A stretch of DNA of 64,000 nt from Phytophthora sp. 'mugwort' (GCA_033558025.1 JAUCEF010000005.1:1860001-1924000); one strand, 5' to 3'. Shown: positions 32,801-44,100, counted from the first letter of the stretch. Program-made: numbers and translations. Notes: generated by a model from the sequence alone, not told the origin.

Positions 32801-34052
32801 AGTTCAAATCATCTTTTTTGTGCAAGACCTTGCTGATAGTGACTGGATCCGAGAAAATCTCATAGTCGGCTCCAGATTTCGAGAGGAAAATGTAAGTCCC
32901 GCACGGACAATACTGATAGTCGATTTCTTTCACGATATTGAAGTCTCGGAACTTCTGGAAAGTGTTTTGAAGTATGTTCAAACTCATGGACAAATATGCC
33001 GAGCTTGCACTGGGAACGGCACCAGTGTTGGCTGTTGTTGCTAAAGCGACAAAGCGTTGTTGCATTTGAATGGGTAGCAAGTTCACCAGCGTCCTCGTCG
33101 CTTTCGTGATCGTGACAAAGCGCTCAGTTGTCTTTGCGACCATTGCCGCTGACTGTGCTACATTAAGAATGCTCGGGATGCAATCAAACTCATTGACAAA
33201 TGTGATCACACGCTCGTTGAGCTTCAGTGGCTCCAAAAACGACGTCAATCCCTCAGAACCAATATATGGAGCCCCAAAACCAATTACCAACATTTTCGGC
33301 GTGCTGTGAAGAATCGCCGCACGCTCGTCCTCAGTCATGTTTTGAACCATCAATCTGAAGTCCAATCCATCACTTACTGCGGTGCCAATTTCCTTAGCCT
33401 CGTCTTGTTTCTGCTGATCATAGTCTTGCTTTTCCAGGAACAGCCGCGTCTTCGTGGGCAAGTGCTGGTACACCAGCTCGCAGAACACCAGCTGCGCAAT
33501 ACTGCCACCGATGGAGTGGCCGCATAGGAGTAACATCTTTTTGGCCTGTCGTGCTTGATGGTAAATGTCTTGCAGGTCTAGCCGCTGCATTCGTGTCCAG
33601 AAGGGCGCGTGGATCCTCGCACCTCCGAATCTGTGTACATACGGTTGTGAGAGCGGCACGGCTGACCCCATCACGGTCTGTAGGATGTCCGCAGGCTTGG
33701 TGGCTCGCACGGCGCAGATCACTGCAAGCTCGGACTGCGTGAGCACGTAGTCGCGTGTAAACGCCAGCACGGGTAGCTGCAGACTGTGCGGCAGTGGCGA
33801 CTTGCGCACGTGCATTTCCAGCTCGCGGACAGCGCGGTCATTGGCTTTTTTGTCGGTGTCAGAAGGCTCCAACTGGGTCGCGGACAGCGCTGCACACAAC
33901 ACAGCGGCGTTCAGTAGCTCCGTCTCGCTGGTCGCCACTGCTCGCTCTTGGTCGTAGTCGGCGGCAGTCCACCACCACGCGGGTTTGGCTGCATATTCCG
34001 CACATTTTTTGGGCTTCTTAGCCGGTCGGGCGACTGCAGACGTTAACACCAT
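29802..34052 (-). CDS. Lipase class 3 / DnaJ / EF-hand-like fusion protein 2 (1416 aa)
   Basis: This single-exon paralog of the protein at 22062 has the same domain order. The class 3 lipase has GHSIGG at residues 178-183 (Ser180), an NEFDCIPSIL acid motif and an LQHLMSAY His motif. The J-domain starts at about residue 452 (FYERLGIPRNAT) with HPD in KWHPDRW. The hydrophobic segment TVSVVGGAVAVGASVALIV follows the linker, which is shorter than in the paralog. The Gly/Ala-rich hydrophobic stretches are conserved. Its EF-hand-like loop (DPEATGTISKED) ends in Asp, so it is closer to canonical than in paralog 1. The C-terminal LDVMCSLMS block is shared. The start is the ATG at 34052, 223 bp from the divergent TM9SF gene. 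The pair faces each other across three smaller genes. Confidence 0.93.
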   Translation of the reverse strand: MVLTSAVARPAKKPKKCAEYAAKPAWWWTAADYDQERAVATSETELLNAAVLCAALSATQLEPSDTDKKANDRAVRELEMHVRKSPLPHSLQLPVLAFTRDYVLTQSELAVICAVRATKPADILQTVMGSAVPLSQPYVHRFGGARIHAPFWTRMQRLDLQDIYHQARQAKKMLLLCGHSIGGSIAQLVFCELVYQHLPTKTRLFLEKQDYDQQKQDEAKEIGTAVSDGLDFRLMVQNMTEDERAAILHSTPKMLVIGFGAPYIGSEGLTSFLEPLKLNERVITFVNEFDCIPSILNVAQSAAMVAKTTERFVTITKATRTLVNLLPIQMQQRFVALATTANTGAVPSASSAYLSMSLNILQNTFQKFRDFNIVKEIDYQYCPCGTYIFLSKSGADYEIFSDPVTISKVLHKKDDLNSSLTGNAILQHLMSAYVAAIARRSNSIQINASMDFYERLGIPRNATERQIRNAYKRLALKWHPDRWTNTSANPQEQASAEEIFKLLAESYEVLSDAEARKIYDAHLNDSPSLKDEFVRNGTVNGMTLDEAIATFRDVIDNLSGAVSKVTSRFSTPSSTVVNPLRTPSTVRSGLMPNNHDNIFAPDRIRVSRSVGIGADQHEQILYLEPEEIIAGDVAAPAQAASNSGSSAGLRTVSVVGGAVAVGASVALIVNAWSQYSEMSRKRRQAAVVREMPADCLLLLLEDHRNTQHTDTTQLLLQQADERKKSRDASSLAIADSSSNGDGSTMKHLFVRGAQQALVTLKQQELEAEDELVEEFFDCATVFDNSAMEAMAEEEFFDCVDLMDEVSAHFSDVALEEEKYAQEFGAESAAAPVSKQIVFPPGSAISTPFGLATVQSWREGESSAIVQFSFSKFMVGYIQKTDISRGASLSKTTANELLESKRTKLADRVVTRYRLEAGEAGSTLKSLVAASGDGALDSGIRAAGGVALANGMARTSSALGGAMAAPLTIASILVDVGKEYYEYRKRYTDRKSLGVLSTTTEQLMMQDFRLKTGEVIASRTAAAAGAGIGVYSVASALGIWSTAGLAAGPVGIVAATSAAVVGGMLGFFAGSKAYSASTASYFTSQQNAKEHIDRLELGARILFDEFDPEATGTISKEDCIKLMKKLYDAMGSISESGYERTMTVIQDDNFVGPVTWGMFWEWVSTEAARALRELEHEESRKLSEPVAGETWWNSYMKYFSYVNSKQATLLLAEPQSAMYPSVLASLGLVMTDTTRLSVTELQADEAEVQGLVLKAQVEFLVNNGHLTAGDAFQLREQLASDDPVLKESARKTIVAMHEGLLDAGPDMDLVCDGFGFTGGDTMELLADEGGNEKDATHTQDEKTAALGAANGGEKKKIPEPDEQLDVMCSLMSTQGLQRFLQRQNIVVSTESETPVRHEDLHCLALMAAAPTSSAPET

Positions 34053-34275
34053 CGCTCGCAGGTGCTGAGTCGGACTGAGAAGTACACGAGGAGCTGAGCT
34101 TCCTCCTTGCTACTGTTCTCCGTGTCTGATTTGGTTTGACTTAGCTCCGTGACGAGCTAATGTGGAGTGTAGCCATATCGGAAAATAATGCGACACATCG
34201 GATATTCCGCCAATCAGCGTGGAGAAGAAGTTGCAGAGTAGTGGGTGCCATTTTGATAGCTAAATAGCGCGCAGC

Positions 34276-36257
34276 ATGAGGACGAAGTTGCTGCTGCTCA
34301 TGGCAGCCTCGCTTTCTTTCGTGGCGGCCGAGGATGGCTATAAGATGCGCGACGAAGTGGAGGTCGTGGCCAACACGGTTCGTTAGTTTGTCGCGTAGAT
34401 ATAGCCCTCAGACGGGCGAACTGATACGATAATTGCTGTCTCTTCTCGGTGATGGACTTTTGAATCTCTTGCTGCAGGTCCGGCCGTATGCGAACCCGAC
34501 CGAGACGTATCAGTATTACAAGCTGCCGTACTGCAAGCCCAAGGAGCGCCAATGGGACGACCACGACCTGGGCGAGCTGCTCACGGGTAGTCGCAAGGTC
34601 GTTACGGACTACCGTCTTTACTTCGGCGTGGATCAGACGTACGCGCAGCTTTGCAAGCTACCGGTGACACCGGACGTCATGAAGGCGTTCAAGGACGCGG
34701 TAGATGAGGACTATGAGTTTGAGATGTATGTGGATGACATTAGACTCCGAGGCCAGGTGGGATACCTCATCCAGGAGGGAATCCGTGAAGGCATGAAGAT
34801 GCACTACTACCTTAACACGCACCTGCATTTTGACGTCGCCTATAACAACGTGGAGGCGGGGGAAGGCAAGAACAAAGTACGTGGGAAGATTGAGTGGCTT
34901 GTTGGTATCTTGCATATTTATAAAGTTTAACCTGTCTTGTTGCCTGTGTGTGGATCAGATTGTGGCTGTGAACATGACGATGGCATCGTCTGACCCGGAT
35001 CTTGAATACCACTACGCGCTGTCACCTGAAAACATTGCCAGATCACCGGAAGCAATCTTTACGTACTCGGTGAAGTGGCACAACCAACCAGATCTGCTGT
35101 ACGAGAACCGTAACGTTGACAAAGATCTGATTGAACCGAACGACTTGGAGCTGCACTGGATTTCGGTCATTAACTCATTCATCCTGGTGATGATGCTGAC
35201 GGGATTCCTGTCCATCGTGATGATTCGCATCCTCAAGCGCGACTTCTCGCGATACACGGACCTGGAGACTGGAGACGAACATGCGCTGGAGGATGACTCC
35301 GGATGGAAGCTCTTACACGCCGATGTGTTCCGGTTCCCAACGAATTTGAGTATTTTCTGCGCACTTAACGGTGCTGGTGCACAGTTATTTGTGATGCTGT
35401 CGGTGGTCCTTGCCTCTTCGTTGCTTGGCATCGTGAAGCCCAACAAACGCGGTGGTATCATGACTGCCTTCATCGTCCTCTACGCGCTCACTGCAGGTGT
35501 TGGAGGCTTCCACTCTGCTCGGATGTACCGTCAGCTTGGAGGTCAGCGATGGGTGTGGAACGTCTTAATGTGCGTGCTGGTCATCCCTGGCCCACTGGTT
35601 GCTATTTTCTCGTTTTTAAACACAGTAGCAATCTGGAACGACTCATCGGCGGCACTCCCCTTCGGAACTATCATGATCGTGCTCGTTCTGTTCATTACGG
35701 TAGCGTTGCCTTTGACCATCATCGGAGGCATTGCAGGAAGAAACTCGACGGGTGAATTTAGGTCCCCATGTCGCACGAACAAGATTCCACGTGAAATCCC
35801 TTCCGTGCCTGGATACCGCAGCCCGTTCTTCCTGATCATTGCGGCTGGATGTCTCCCGTTCAGCGCCGTGTACATTGAGCTGCACCATATCTTCGCGGCA
35901 ATCTGGGGCCACTCGATTTACACATTGTTCGGCATTTTGCTCTTGTCGTTCGTCATGCTAGTGTTCGTTACTGCGTTTACGACGATCTCGCTGACGTACA
36001 TCCAGCTCTCGTCCGAGGACCACCGTTGGTGGTGGCGGTCGTACATCTCGGGCGGCACGACAGGACTGTTTGTGCTTGCATACAGCGTGTGGTACTACAC
36101 GAACGTCGCGGGCATGACGGGCTTCTTCCAGGCTGCGTTCTATTTCGGCTACACGAGCATGATGGCATACTGCTTCTTTGTCATGCTGGGCTTCATTGGA
36201 TTCCAGAGCTCGCTCTTCTTCGTTAACAAGATCTATCGGACCATTAAGGTGGAGTAG
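34276..36257 (+). CDS. TM9SF / EMP70 nonaspanin (599 aa, three exons)
   Basis: This is a transmembrane 9 superfamily protein of the Golgi/endosomal membranes. Exons are 34276-34377, 34478-34876 and 34959-36257, all phase 0. The N-terminus MRTKLLLLMAASLSFVAAE is a typical signal peptide. The lumenal domain contains the family pattern YYKLPYCKP (about residues 48-56). An N-linked site NMT and the HWISVINSF segment precede nine predicted membrane helices. Family stretches GWKLLHADVFRFP and the C-terminal FVNKIYRTIKVE are present. The last residues K-V-E fit the K-x-D/E retention signal of the family. The length is normal for TM9SF (about 590-660). The first donor (GTTCGT) is unusual, but the reading frame and family continuity support it. 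Confidence 0.95.
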
Positions 36258-36671
36258 AAAGTCTCATCAATAGCGGTAGTAGCTGAACTCGATAGCTTAC
36301 TCTCGGCAGCTTCAGACAAGAAAAAAAATCACGAGTGCGTGTTTTTTGAGTGGCTCATGACTCACACAGCCAGCAGCAGTCATGTTGGGATGGCATCACA
36401 TATTCGGGCCTGAGAGGAAAGGAGGGAGAGCCAAAATATCAGCGATAACTGAACGACAGCTTCAACGACTTCAATACGAGCGACGGCGGCTTGTCAGTCG
36501 ACAACTTCGCGATTTTGGTCCAATCATGCCGACGCATATCCACGCAAAGGATATGCGTCGGCATGATTGGTCCAAAAATCTCATAAAAAGGACGATGAAG
36601 GCGCACCGCCAGGTTGAAGGTGAACACGTACACAGCATGTACATTGCCGGAAGTGAGGGCGGCGGTGCGCG
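36258..36671. other. Intergenic spacer upstream of the hydrolase pair, holds a near-perfect palindrome
   Basis: There is no supported gene. The only notable structure is the inverted repeat at 36511-36580, annotated separately, about 90 bp before the hydrolase start codon. Confidence 0.5.
36511..36580. repeat. 70-bp inverted repeat (22-bp perfect stem, 7-nt loop)
   Basis: The left arm 36520-36541 (CCAATCATGCCGACGCATAT plus CC) is the exact reverse complement of 36549-36570, with loop ACGCAAA between. The pairing continues outward to 36511 and 36580 with one mismatch and one indel. It sits in the 5' flank of the hydrolase gene. It could be a fold-back element or a cruciform/hairpin regulatory site. 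No target-site duplication is evident. Confidence 0.85.
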
Positions 36672-38189
36672 ATGAAGATCATCAAGGCGGTGGTGCAGAG
36701 GGAGACTTCTCCGCGATGGGGGTACCTGGCATTCGTGGTGGGCATGCTGTATTTGCTGCGGCGTGCTAAGATCAAGGACATCCCGCGCGAGGTACGCTCG
36801 ATTTGTTCTCTTTCTGTGCCAACCCTTTGACGATGCTTGCCGTTGCAGAACATGCTGAGCTTCTTCGCTGCCATGCTACCAACGGAGCTCTCACATAACC
36901 TGCTGGCTGTCAATGCCGCCATCATCTACAACCTGTACAAGTCTAAGCAGCCCGTGCTGTCGGAGTGGGTGGGATCCATCGCGGCGTTCGTACAGTGCAT
37001 CGTCATGGTTCGACTGGCGAAAATGTACCGGGATAATATCTCCACCAAGCACGTGATTCGGGACGCGATGTATGCTTCGGATGCGCCTTCAGAGAGCGTG
37101 CAGCGCATTGGCGAGCTCAGCTGGATGCAGTGGCTTGCTGTTTTTCTGCCCGTTCCTCAGTCGATGGGACTCGCGATGGCATTTCCGGGAGTTTCCAGAA
37201 TGCATACGGTGACGTTCGCTCACGTGGGGAAGAACAAGACCACTGGACTGCTGATGGATGTCTACAAGCACCGAGATACGCCGTCCAATGCTCCGATCTT
37301 GCTTTACATCCACGGCGGCGCCTGGGTCATGAGCACTCGGGTGACTCCACCACTCCCGTGCATCTACCAAATTGCTGCTCGTGGGTGGGTGGTGTGCGTG
37401 TTCGACTACCAGAAGTCCCCCAAAATCGCTTTCCCTGAGCATCTGATTGACGCGAAACGTGCCATGGCGTATCTGCGTCAGAACGCGCGAGAGAAATTTG
37501 ACGCAAACCCCGACTATATTGTTGTTGGTGGAGAGTCAGCTGGCGGCCACCTGGCAAGCTTGATGGCGCTAACTGCTGCCGACAAGTGTCTTCAGCCCGG
37601 GTTCGAAGAGGTTGACACAAGTGTACGCGGTTGCATCGACACCTATGGCGTTCACGATTTTAAAGACCGTCACGGCGTGTACTTCTACAAGGATAAGGAC
37701 CATATTTTCGTGCGCTTTATCGAGCTGCTGGTGATGCAGAAAAAAATGAGTGCCGCAGACGAAGACTGGGAGAAGGCGTCACCTATCGGTTGGCTCCGCC
37801 AGGAGAAAGATTCCGATCTGCCGGGCGTTATCCCGCCGTTCCTCGTTTCACACGGCACGCTGGACACGCTCGTGCCGTTTGGCAGCTCGGAGGTTTTCTT
37901 TGAGCAGCTCCAACTGTACCGGCAGCGCGCCCAGCAGGGTCCAGTAGGCGGCGTTTGCGATGTCTTTCTGAAGATCCCGGGCGCACACCACGCGTTCAAC
38001 TACGTGGTGTCACCGCGTGCGATCGCTCACGGCCAAGCTGTGGTCGCCTTCCTGGACAACTTGTACATGAAGACTAAGGACATTCCGCTTCCGATCTCGT
38101 CGGATTTAGTGCCGGCGCAGGTTGAAGAGCTGGCGGAAGCAGCCTTCGGTGCCGCTACCGCCGTTATCCCCGCTACGGCACGACTATGA
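36672..38189 (+). CDS. Alpha/beta-hydrolase (HSL-type carboxylesterase) 1 (486 aa)
   Basis: Exons are 36672-36791 and 36849-38189 (phase 0). The N-terminus has a hydrophobic segment (WGYLAFVVGMLYLL, about residues 16-29) that likely anchors it to a membrane. The hydrolase core shows the oxyanion motif HGGAW (195-199) and the nucleophile motif GGESAGG with Ser270. The acid Asp379 lies in HGTLDTLVPF and His421 in GAHHAFNY. This is the hormone-sensitive-lipase/arylacetamide-deacetylase class of esterases, which act on small esters or lipids; the substrate is unknown. A related gene with the same intron position follows in tandem, 417 bp downstream. Confidence 0.93.
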
Positions 38190-38606
38190 GTTCGAGTTTG
38201 TTTTGAGTGGTATGGCTGGTGTCCGTCAGTGCTGGACAACACACAGCAAGTTGCTGTCAGCAACTAGGCACTCTGGTTCCTATGAAGTCAACCTTCAGCT
38301 TTTTGAGGCAGTGGTAAGCGTAATTCATGTTGAGTCAACAATTATTGAGCTTAAATGATAGGTTAAAATGCAGTAAGAAGACCTCTGATTAGCCAAGCCG
38401 CTCCCCGGTGTCCCTATTGCACTCGGCGAGCAGAAGGTCATTCTCCGATCATCGATCACCGCACTCGTTCACCACTGGTGAATCACCACAGTTTGGCCAC
38501 CCGATTGCTGAGTCCTCTCTTCAAGGTCCATCCGCAGTGACAGCAACAGGTACAAGTACGAAACCACTCCACCCGAAGCGCGGCCAGTCCGCATTCCGCT
38601 GTCAAG
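38190..38606. other. Spacer between the tandem hydrolases
   Basis: I see no gene. The last 20 bp before the next ATG contain GCATTCCGC (38591-38599), loosely similar to oomycete initiator sequences. Confidence 0.4.
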
Positions 38607-40171
38607 ATGAAGGTCGTCAAGCCGCTCGGGCCGACGCCGTATCTGAACAACGGGCGCCTGACGCGCTGGGCGTACCTGGCCTTCGCTGTGTCCACGCTGT
38701 ACGTCGTGGAGCGCGCTAAGAACAACAAGATCCCGCGCGAGGTGAGTCCGATTGCAGTTCTTGTGCCGGTGAGCGCAGCTTTCTAATTTGTCTGATGTGG
38801 CATCTCTTCGCGCAGAATTTTTTCGGCATGGCGGCATCGCTGCTACCCACAGAGCTTTCGCACAAGGTCGCAGTCATACACGCTTGTTTGACGGGCTTTC
38901 TACTCAAAAAGAAGGTCCCTATCTTCTCGCGCTGGAGCGGCGCTTTCGCGGGCCTGGTGCAATGCGTAGTAGCTGCGAAACTCGTCAAATGGTACAGACA
39001 GAACCTGTCATCGAAGCAAGTCATAATCGACGCATTTACCTCGTCGGATATTGCACCAGAGCAGTTGCAGGACATCGGCTACATGACGCTGAAGCGATGG
39101 CTGAGCGTGTTTCTGCCTTTGCCACAGCCAATGGCCCTGTCACTGAGTTACCCTGGTGTTAGCAAGGTCCGCACAGTCACTTACGCACATGTCGGCAAAA
39201 CCAAAACCAAGAAGTTGCTCATGGATGTTTACAAGCACCAAGATTCACCGCTTAATGCGCCTATATTCCTGTATATCCACGGAGGAGGATGGGTCATCGG
39301 TGATCGTCGTATTCCGCCGTTTACCTGCATTTACCAGGTTGCCTCGATGGGTTGGGTAGTGTGCGTGATCGACTATCGACTGTCTCCTGGAGTGGCGTTC
39401 CCTATGCATCTGATCGACTCGAAGCGTGCAGTTGCTTATCTCCGCCTAAACGCACGCGCTGAGCTCGATGCCGATCCGGATTTTATTGCCGTGGGCGGAG
39501 AGTCGGCTGGTGGACACCTGGCAAGTTTGGTGGGCCTTACTGCTTACGATAAGACGCTTCAGCCAGGCTTCGAGGAAGTAGACACAAGTGTGCGAGCAAT
39601 CGTCGATAACTACGGTGTCCATGACTTCACAGACCGACACGGTATCTACTACTCTCGTGATAAAACCCACGGGATGATTCACTACCTCGAATTTTTGGTG
39701 ATGCAGAAGAAGCTCAAGGACAACAACGAGGACTTTGAGCGTGCATCACCTATCGCCTACTTGGACGACGACCGTGCAGCATGTCGGCAGGACATCATTC
39801 CACCTTTCATGATCACACACGGTACTCATGACAACACCGTGGCGTTCAATGACTCGCGTCTGTTTTTCGATCGCTTGCGCCACTACCGTCAAAACCTTCC
39901 CCAGAAAGTCGCAGCATACCAGAACAAGCAGCTCGGCGGCGTGCAAGATGTTTTCGTCAAGGTACCCTACGCAAGCCACATGTTCAATTTCTTGCTGTCT
40001 CCACGAGCTTTGGCGCATGGTGATGCTGTGTGCGCTTTCCTCGATAACGTTTACAAGAAGACCAAGGCGGTGCCGCTCGAAGCTCGTCTCTTTCCCAACC
40101 GTATCGAGGAGATTGTACTAACTCAACAATTTAGCGACATTATGCCTTCTACCTCATTGTCAAGGTTATAA
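38607..40171 (+). CDS. Alpha/beta-hydrolase (HSL-type carboxylesterase) 2 (496 aa)
   Basis: Exons are 38607-38741 and 38816-40171 (phase 0). The protein is similar to the upstream hydrolase along its whole length, including the N-terminal membrane segment (WAYLAFAVSTLYVV) and the exon junction after K-I-P-R-E. Catalytic motifs are HGGGW (200-204), GGESAGG with Ser275, HGTHDNTVAF with Asp384, and ASHMFNF with His433. A longer insertion (PQKVAAYQNKQLGG) before the His motif and Gly instead of Ala in the oxyanion motif distinguish it. It ends 60 bp from the convergent methyltransferase. Confidence 0.93.
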
Positions 40172-40231
40172 GAAAACTTCCAGAAAACGAAGATATCGTA
40201 CAATTTGTGAAAATACACGCACATAATTTTT

Positions 40232-41023
40232 CTAGCTTTCATTACCATCAGCTCTGAGACGCGCGTGGTAGATGAATAGCTCGCCTGGGTATTCGAAGCC
40301 GGCAAAAACCTGAGCGTTATGTTCGTGAGAGACGGCCTCGACGTCGAAGGTTTTCTTAAGTTCATGCAAAAAGTTAGCTTCAATCGCTCTGTTTCGTGTC
40401 TCAAAGCTGAAGACTACATCGGTAGTTGGCGACGCTAGTTCATGCAGCGTTTGGATAAGCAGTAAGAACGCTGAAGCGTGATAAAGCACGTCCGAGAAGA
40501 TTACAACATCCGTGCTCTTCGTCCAGGCCGCAAGAGAGCCACCAGACTTAAACGGGGTCCCCCATTGACATTCTTCCACCACCGGTGCAATAGAAGCAGC
40601 AATCGCCGACGACTTGTCAGCTCCACCATAAAGGAAGTTCACGGCTACGTTCTTGTTCAGCAAAGGCAGCGCGTACTCCTGGTCCGTAAGCACCACTCGA
40701 GCTCCAAGCATAGCCAGCGTCATGCCAACCAGTCCAACTCCAGCACCGAGTTCCACCACCTTCTTGCCACGGAACTTGAATCGGCCATCCGCTTCATCTG
40801 ATTGTTGCGCCTTGGTCTGCAGATAGTTTGCCAGCAGAAGCGCAGCGTCCCAAACGCAGTGGCCATGCGATGGGAACGCCGGCGTCCCAGCGCAGACCTC
40901 TCGGTCCTGCACGGCCCTCAACGTCACTTTCTCGCCATTGGAAGGCACCGTCACCACGTACGAGAACTCGCGCTCCTCCGTGCGCCCCCAGAACCCCTCG
41001 CCCGAGTCCTCAACGTCGCTCAT
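40232..41023 (-). CDS. METTL21-type (Methyltransf_16) methyltransferase (263 aa)
   Basis: This is a SAM-dependent methyltransferase, most likely a protein-lysine methyltransferase. Motif I is VVELGAGVGLVG at residues 89-100 and post-I VVLTDQEY follows with Asp114. The family's D-x-x-Y motif is intact as FSDVLYH. The GHCVWDAALLLANYL helix before motif I fits METTL21/family-16 enzymes. I use the ATG at 41023, since the upstream extension has only TTG codons. It is closer to the canonical family than the methyltransferase at 26588. Its start lies 173 bp from the divergent CHAT gene. Confidence 0.88.
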   Translation of the reverse strand: MSDVEDSGEGFWGRTEEREFSYVVTVPSNGEKVTLRAVQDREVCAGTPAFPSHGHCVWDAALLLANYLQTKAQQSDEADGRFKFRGKKVVELGAGVGLVGMTLAMLGARVVLTDQEYALPLLNKNVAVNFLYGGADKSSAIAASIAPVVEECQWGTPFKSGGSLAAWTKSTDVVIFSDVLYHASAFLLLIQTLHELASPTTDVVFSFETRNRAIEANFLHELKKTFDVEAVSHEHNAQVFAGFEYPGELFIYHARLRADGNES

Positions 41024-41196
41024 GGCCAACAAAATAACCCTGTGTGCTCAATCACCCAAACAATCACCCCTATCAGGAATGATGGTAAATTCATCAAGGT
41101 GATTGGGTTAAACATGATCAATCGACCGCATTCCGCAGAGCCCACGCGTGTCATCGGCGCTCCCCGTTGCTCAGCGGTCGCAAATTGCGACTCGCA

Positions 41197-44100
41197 ATGA
41201 GTTCCACTGGTGCGTCTTCGTCGCCGCTTCAGCAGAAGCTGTGGGCGTTTGTAGCGAGTCTGGCGGAGCCTCAAGCCACTCCTTTGCTGTCTCCGGAGGC
41301 ACGACTGGAGCAGATCTTGCAGCAGGCGCGTGATTTGCTGACCACAAGACGCGAGGCGGCGTCTGTCAACGGAACCGACGAGTTGCCGTCCGTCCCGGCT
41401 GCTATGATCGCCGCTGCCAACGGCGAAGGGAACGAAATCGACGAAGAGGAGACAAAGTATGAAGAACGCCAAGTTGCAACGACCTCCGAGGCCAAGGAGA
41501 AGATGTACGAGGCAGTGAACGAGCGCATCGCTCGGCGCATGATCGACGGCGTGGAGCAGCCCCGAGGCGCAGCAACGGCCAGCACCAGTGAAGACAAGAG
41601 CGACACATTATCCGACTGCACAACCAACACCGAGACGTCGAGCGTCTACGGGATCCACAACACGTGGGTGGATCTCGCGACGCTCTACTCGTTGCCGTTC
41701 GTCATGAGCGACAGCAACCGTCGTCTAAAGCCCGTGCCACCTCTGAACATTGCGCAGGAGCAGAGTCACTTGAACAAGATCTTTCAGGAATGCCAACGTG
41801 CAGTGCACACCATGCGAGCGGTGGCGACGGTAGATGCGCTTCGGAAGGTCTTGGATCGGGGCGTGACTGTGTTGCACTTTAGCGGACACGGCGGACGAAT
41901 TGTTGGCCAAAGGCAGTATCTGATGTTTGAAGACACAAAAAGTTCTGGACTGGCGCACTTAATAGACTCTGCTACACTACGGAGTATCTTGAACGGCGGG
42001 ACACGTTCTTCGGTCGTGGAAGAGCTGAGCGGCAGTGAAATCATTGAAGAGATGGACGATAGTGAACCATCAGCAAGTGATCTAGGCGTCCCTTTGCGAT
42101 ATCCGTCCCAAATCTCATCATCTCGTAGAACCGATGGTCGCCCTGCAATCATCGGCACTCTCAAGCTTGTTTTTGTTTCATCCTGTGACTCAAGGGATAT
42201 CGGTGAAGTCTTCATCCAAGCCGGTGTGGCACACGTTGTGTGCGTGCGGTCCGAAGGCAAAGTACTCGACGATTCGTCAGCCATGTTCTCATACTCGTTT
42301 TACCATGCAGCTTTAACGGGGAAACCCGTGCAGCAAGCGTTTGAGATCGCACGCGTTCGCGTGAGTGCCGAAATGCGGATTCCGGACGGTGAAGGCGACA
42401 AGTTCGTGCTGTTGGAATCGTCTCATCTACACGCGGAGACCTGTCCGCTTTGGTCCCGTAAGGAGATTCCTCAAGCGATTGAAGTAAACTTTGCTGAGAA
42501 GAGTTGCAGATGCAATGCGTCGACGCAGCAGTTTGTATTCTCTGATATTTCCGTGGGCAAGTGGGTCGACGTCAGTCCGTCCAACAAGTTTAGCAAAACG
42601 CTTCCAGCAGTATCGGAAGCATTTGTGGGTAGAGAACAGGAACTTCACATGCTAGCACAACTTGTCAACACCCGGCGGCTTGTGACATTACGTGGACCTC
42701 CAGGCATCGGTAAAAGTACTTTGTCGATTAAGTTGGCTCACTTCCTGGCTGATCGTAACGCATTCCCTGATGGCGTGGCATTCATTCGACTGCGTGGTGT
42801 CCAGTCACTGGAAGGGATGGAATCGGCTATCAAGAGCGCATTGTTTCCTGAAGGTGGTCGCGAGAAAGACATGCCGCTGGACCAAGCACTGACCGACATG
42901 AAGGTTTTGTTGGTGCTGGACAACATGGAAGATCCGGTCAACGCGAATCCCGCAGCTGTTCGTGAGTTTCTGCTTCAGTTGCTGCAAAACACACCATCTT
43001 TGTCGTTTCTGATGACCGCGCGCCAAGCGATGGGCGGCGGCATCAACGAGTTTGACGAGAAAGTGGTGTCTCTAAATCGTTTGTCTCACTATCACGCTGC
43101 AGACTTATTCATCAAAAAGTCTCCCCGCGCTCTCCTTGTGTCTGAAATCGGAGATATTGATTCAAGCGACGCCAAGTCGACGTCTAGCTCGATTCTGGAG
43201 GTGCTGGTGGCTCATCCATTGATGGCGTTCCTCGATGGTCACCCACAAGCTATTTCGCTCTGCGCTCCCTTGCTTCAGGATCGATCTCTAGCTGAGCTTA
43301 CACGAGCAGTGCTTAGTCGTGGTGTGAGCGAGTTGCAAGTCGTGGGTCTGGCTGCACATGACCGAAGCGCGTTGAATACTCTCGTCGCGTCCCTGGATGT
43401 ATCCTTAGAGCAAGTTCGGACGCATCATGGCCAAGACGCGATTCGTTTCTTTGCGCTGTTGGGGTTACTTCCTGCGGGGGCGATGCCAGCCGATTTCAAG
43501 AGTTTGTGGGGAAATAGTTGGGAGGGGCTGGTGGAAACACTTCTTCGATTCTCGCTGATTCAGCGAAATCGTATACCCGGTTTCGCTCTGGCTAAGCGGG
43601 GTTTGTCAAAGCGAAGCGGTGCCGCTGGACCAAGCGGTATTGGCAGCAGTAGCAGTAGCTCCAGACGATCCAGGTCGCGCCATTCATCCAGCCGTGGGTA
43701 TGACCAGTCTTTGCTGGCAGCTCTGAAATCTTACAGTGACTTTATCAGTAACGCTGCAGAGACCGGGAAAACTGAAAATGTAGAATATGACATCCCGAAC
43801 GGAAGAGGCGGATCGCACCGTGTATTGAATGACCGGAATATGCTTAACTCGCTGACGCGGAGTGGGCGTGCATCTCGTGTCTCTGAACATGTCGAGCGCA
43901 TGGATGATCATGTGGAGATCATGGCTGTGTGTGTGTCGTATTCAACGTTCCCATTCATCGCAAGTTACGCGCGTAGTTTGCTCGGCATGTACGATGGAGA
44001 TGGCGCCAAGAATGAAGTTTTGGAGTCGCTCTGCCTTGCAGACCGTGATTTCTTTCTGTTTACCACTTCGAGGCATTTCCGCAAAGTGAGCTACTGGGTT

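Noticed and set aside
22062..34052. Reading the J-domains as separate DnaJ genes
   Set aside because: The frame is uninterrupted from lipase to C-terminus in both paralogs, and the order is conserved, so a fusion is better supported.
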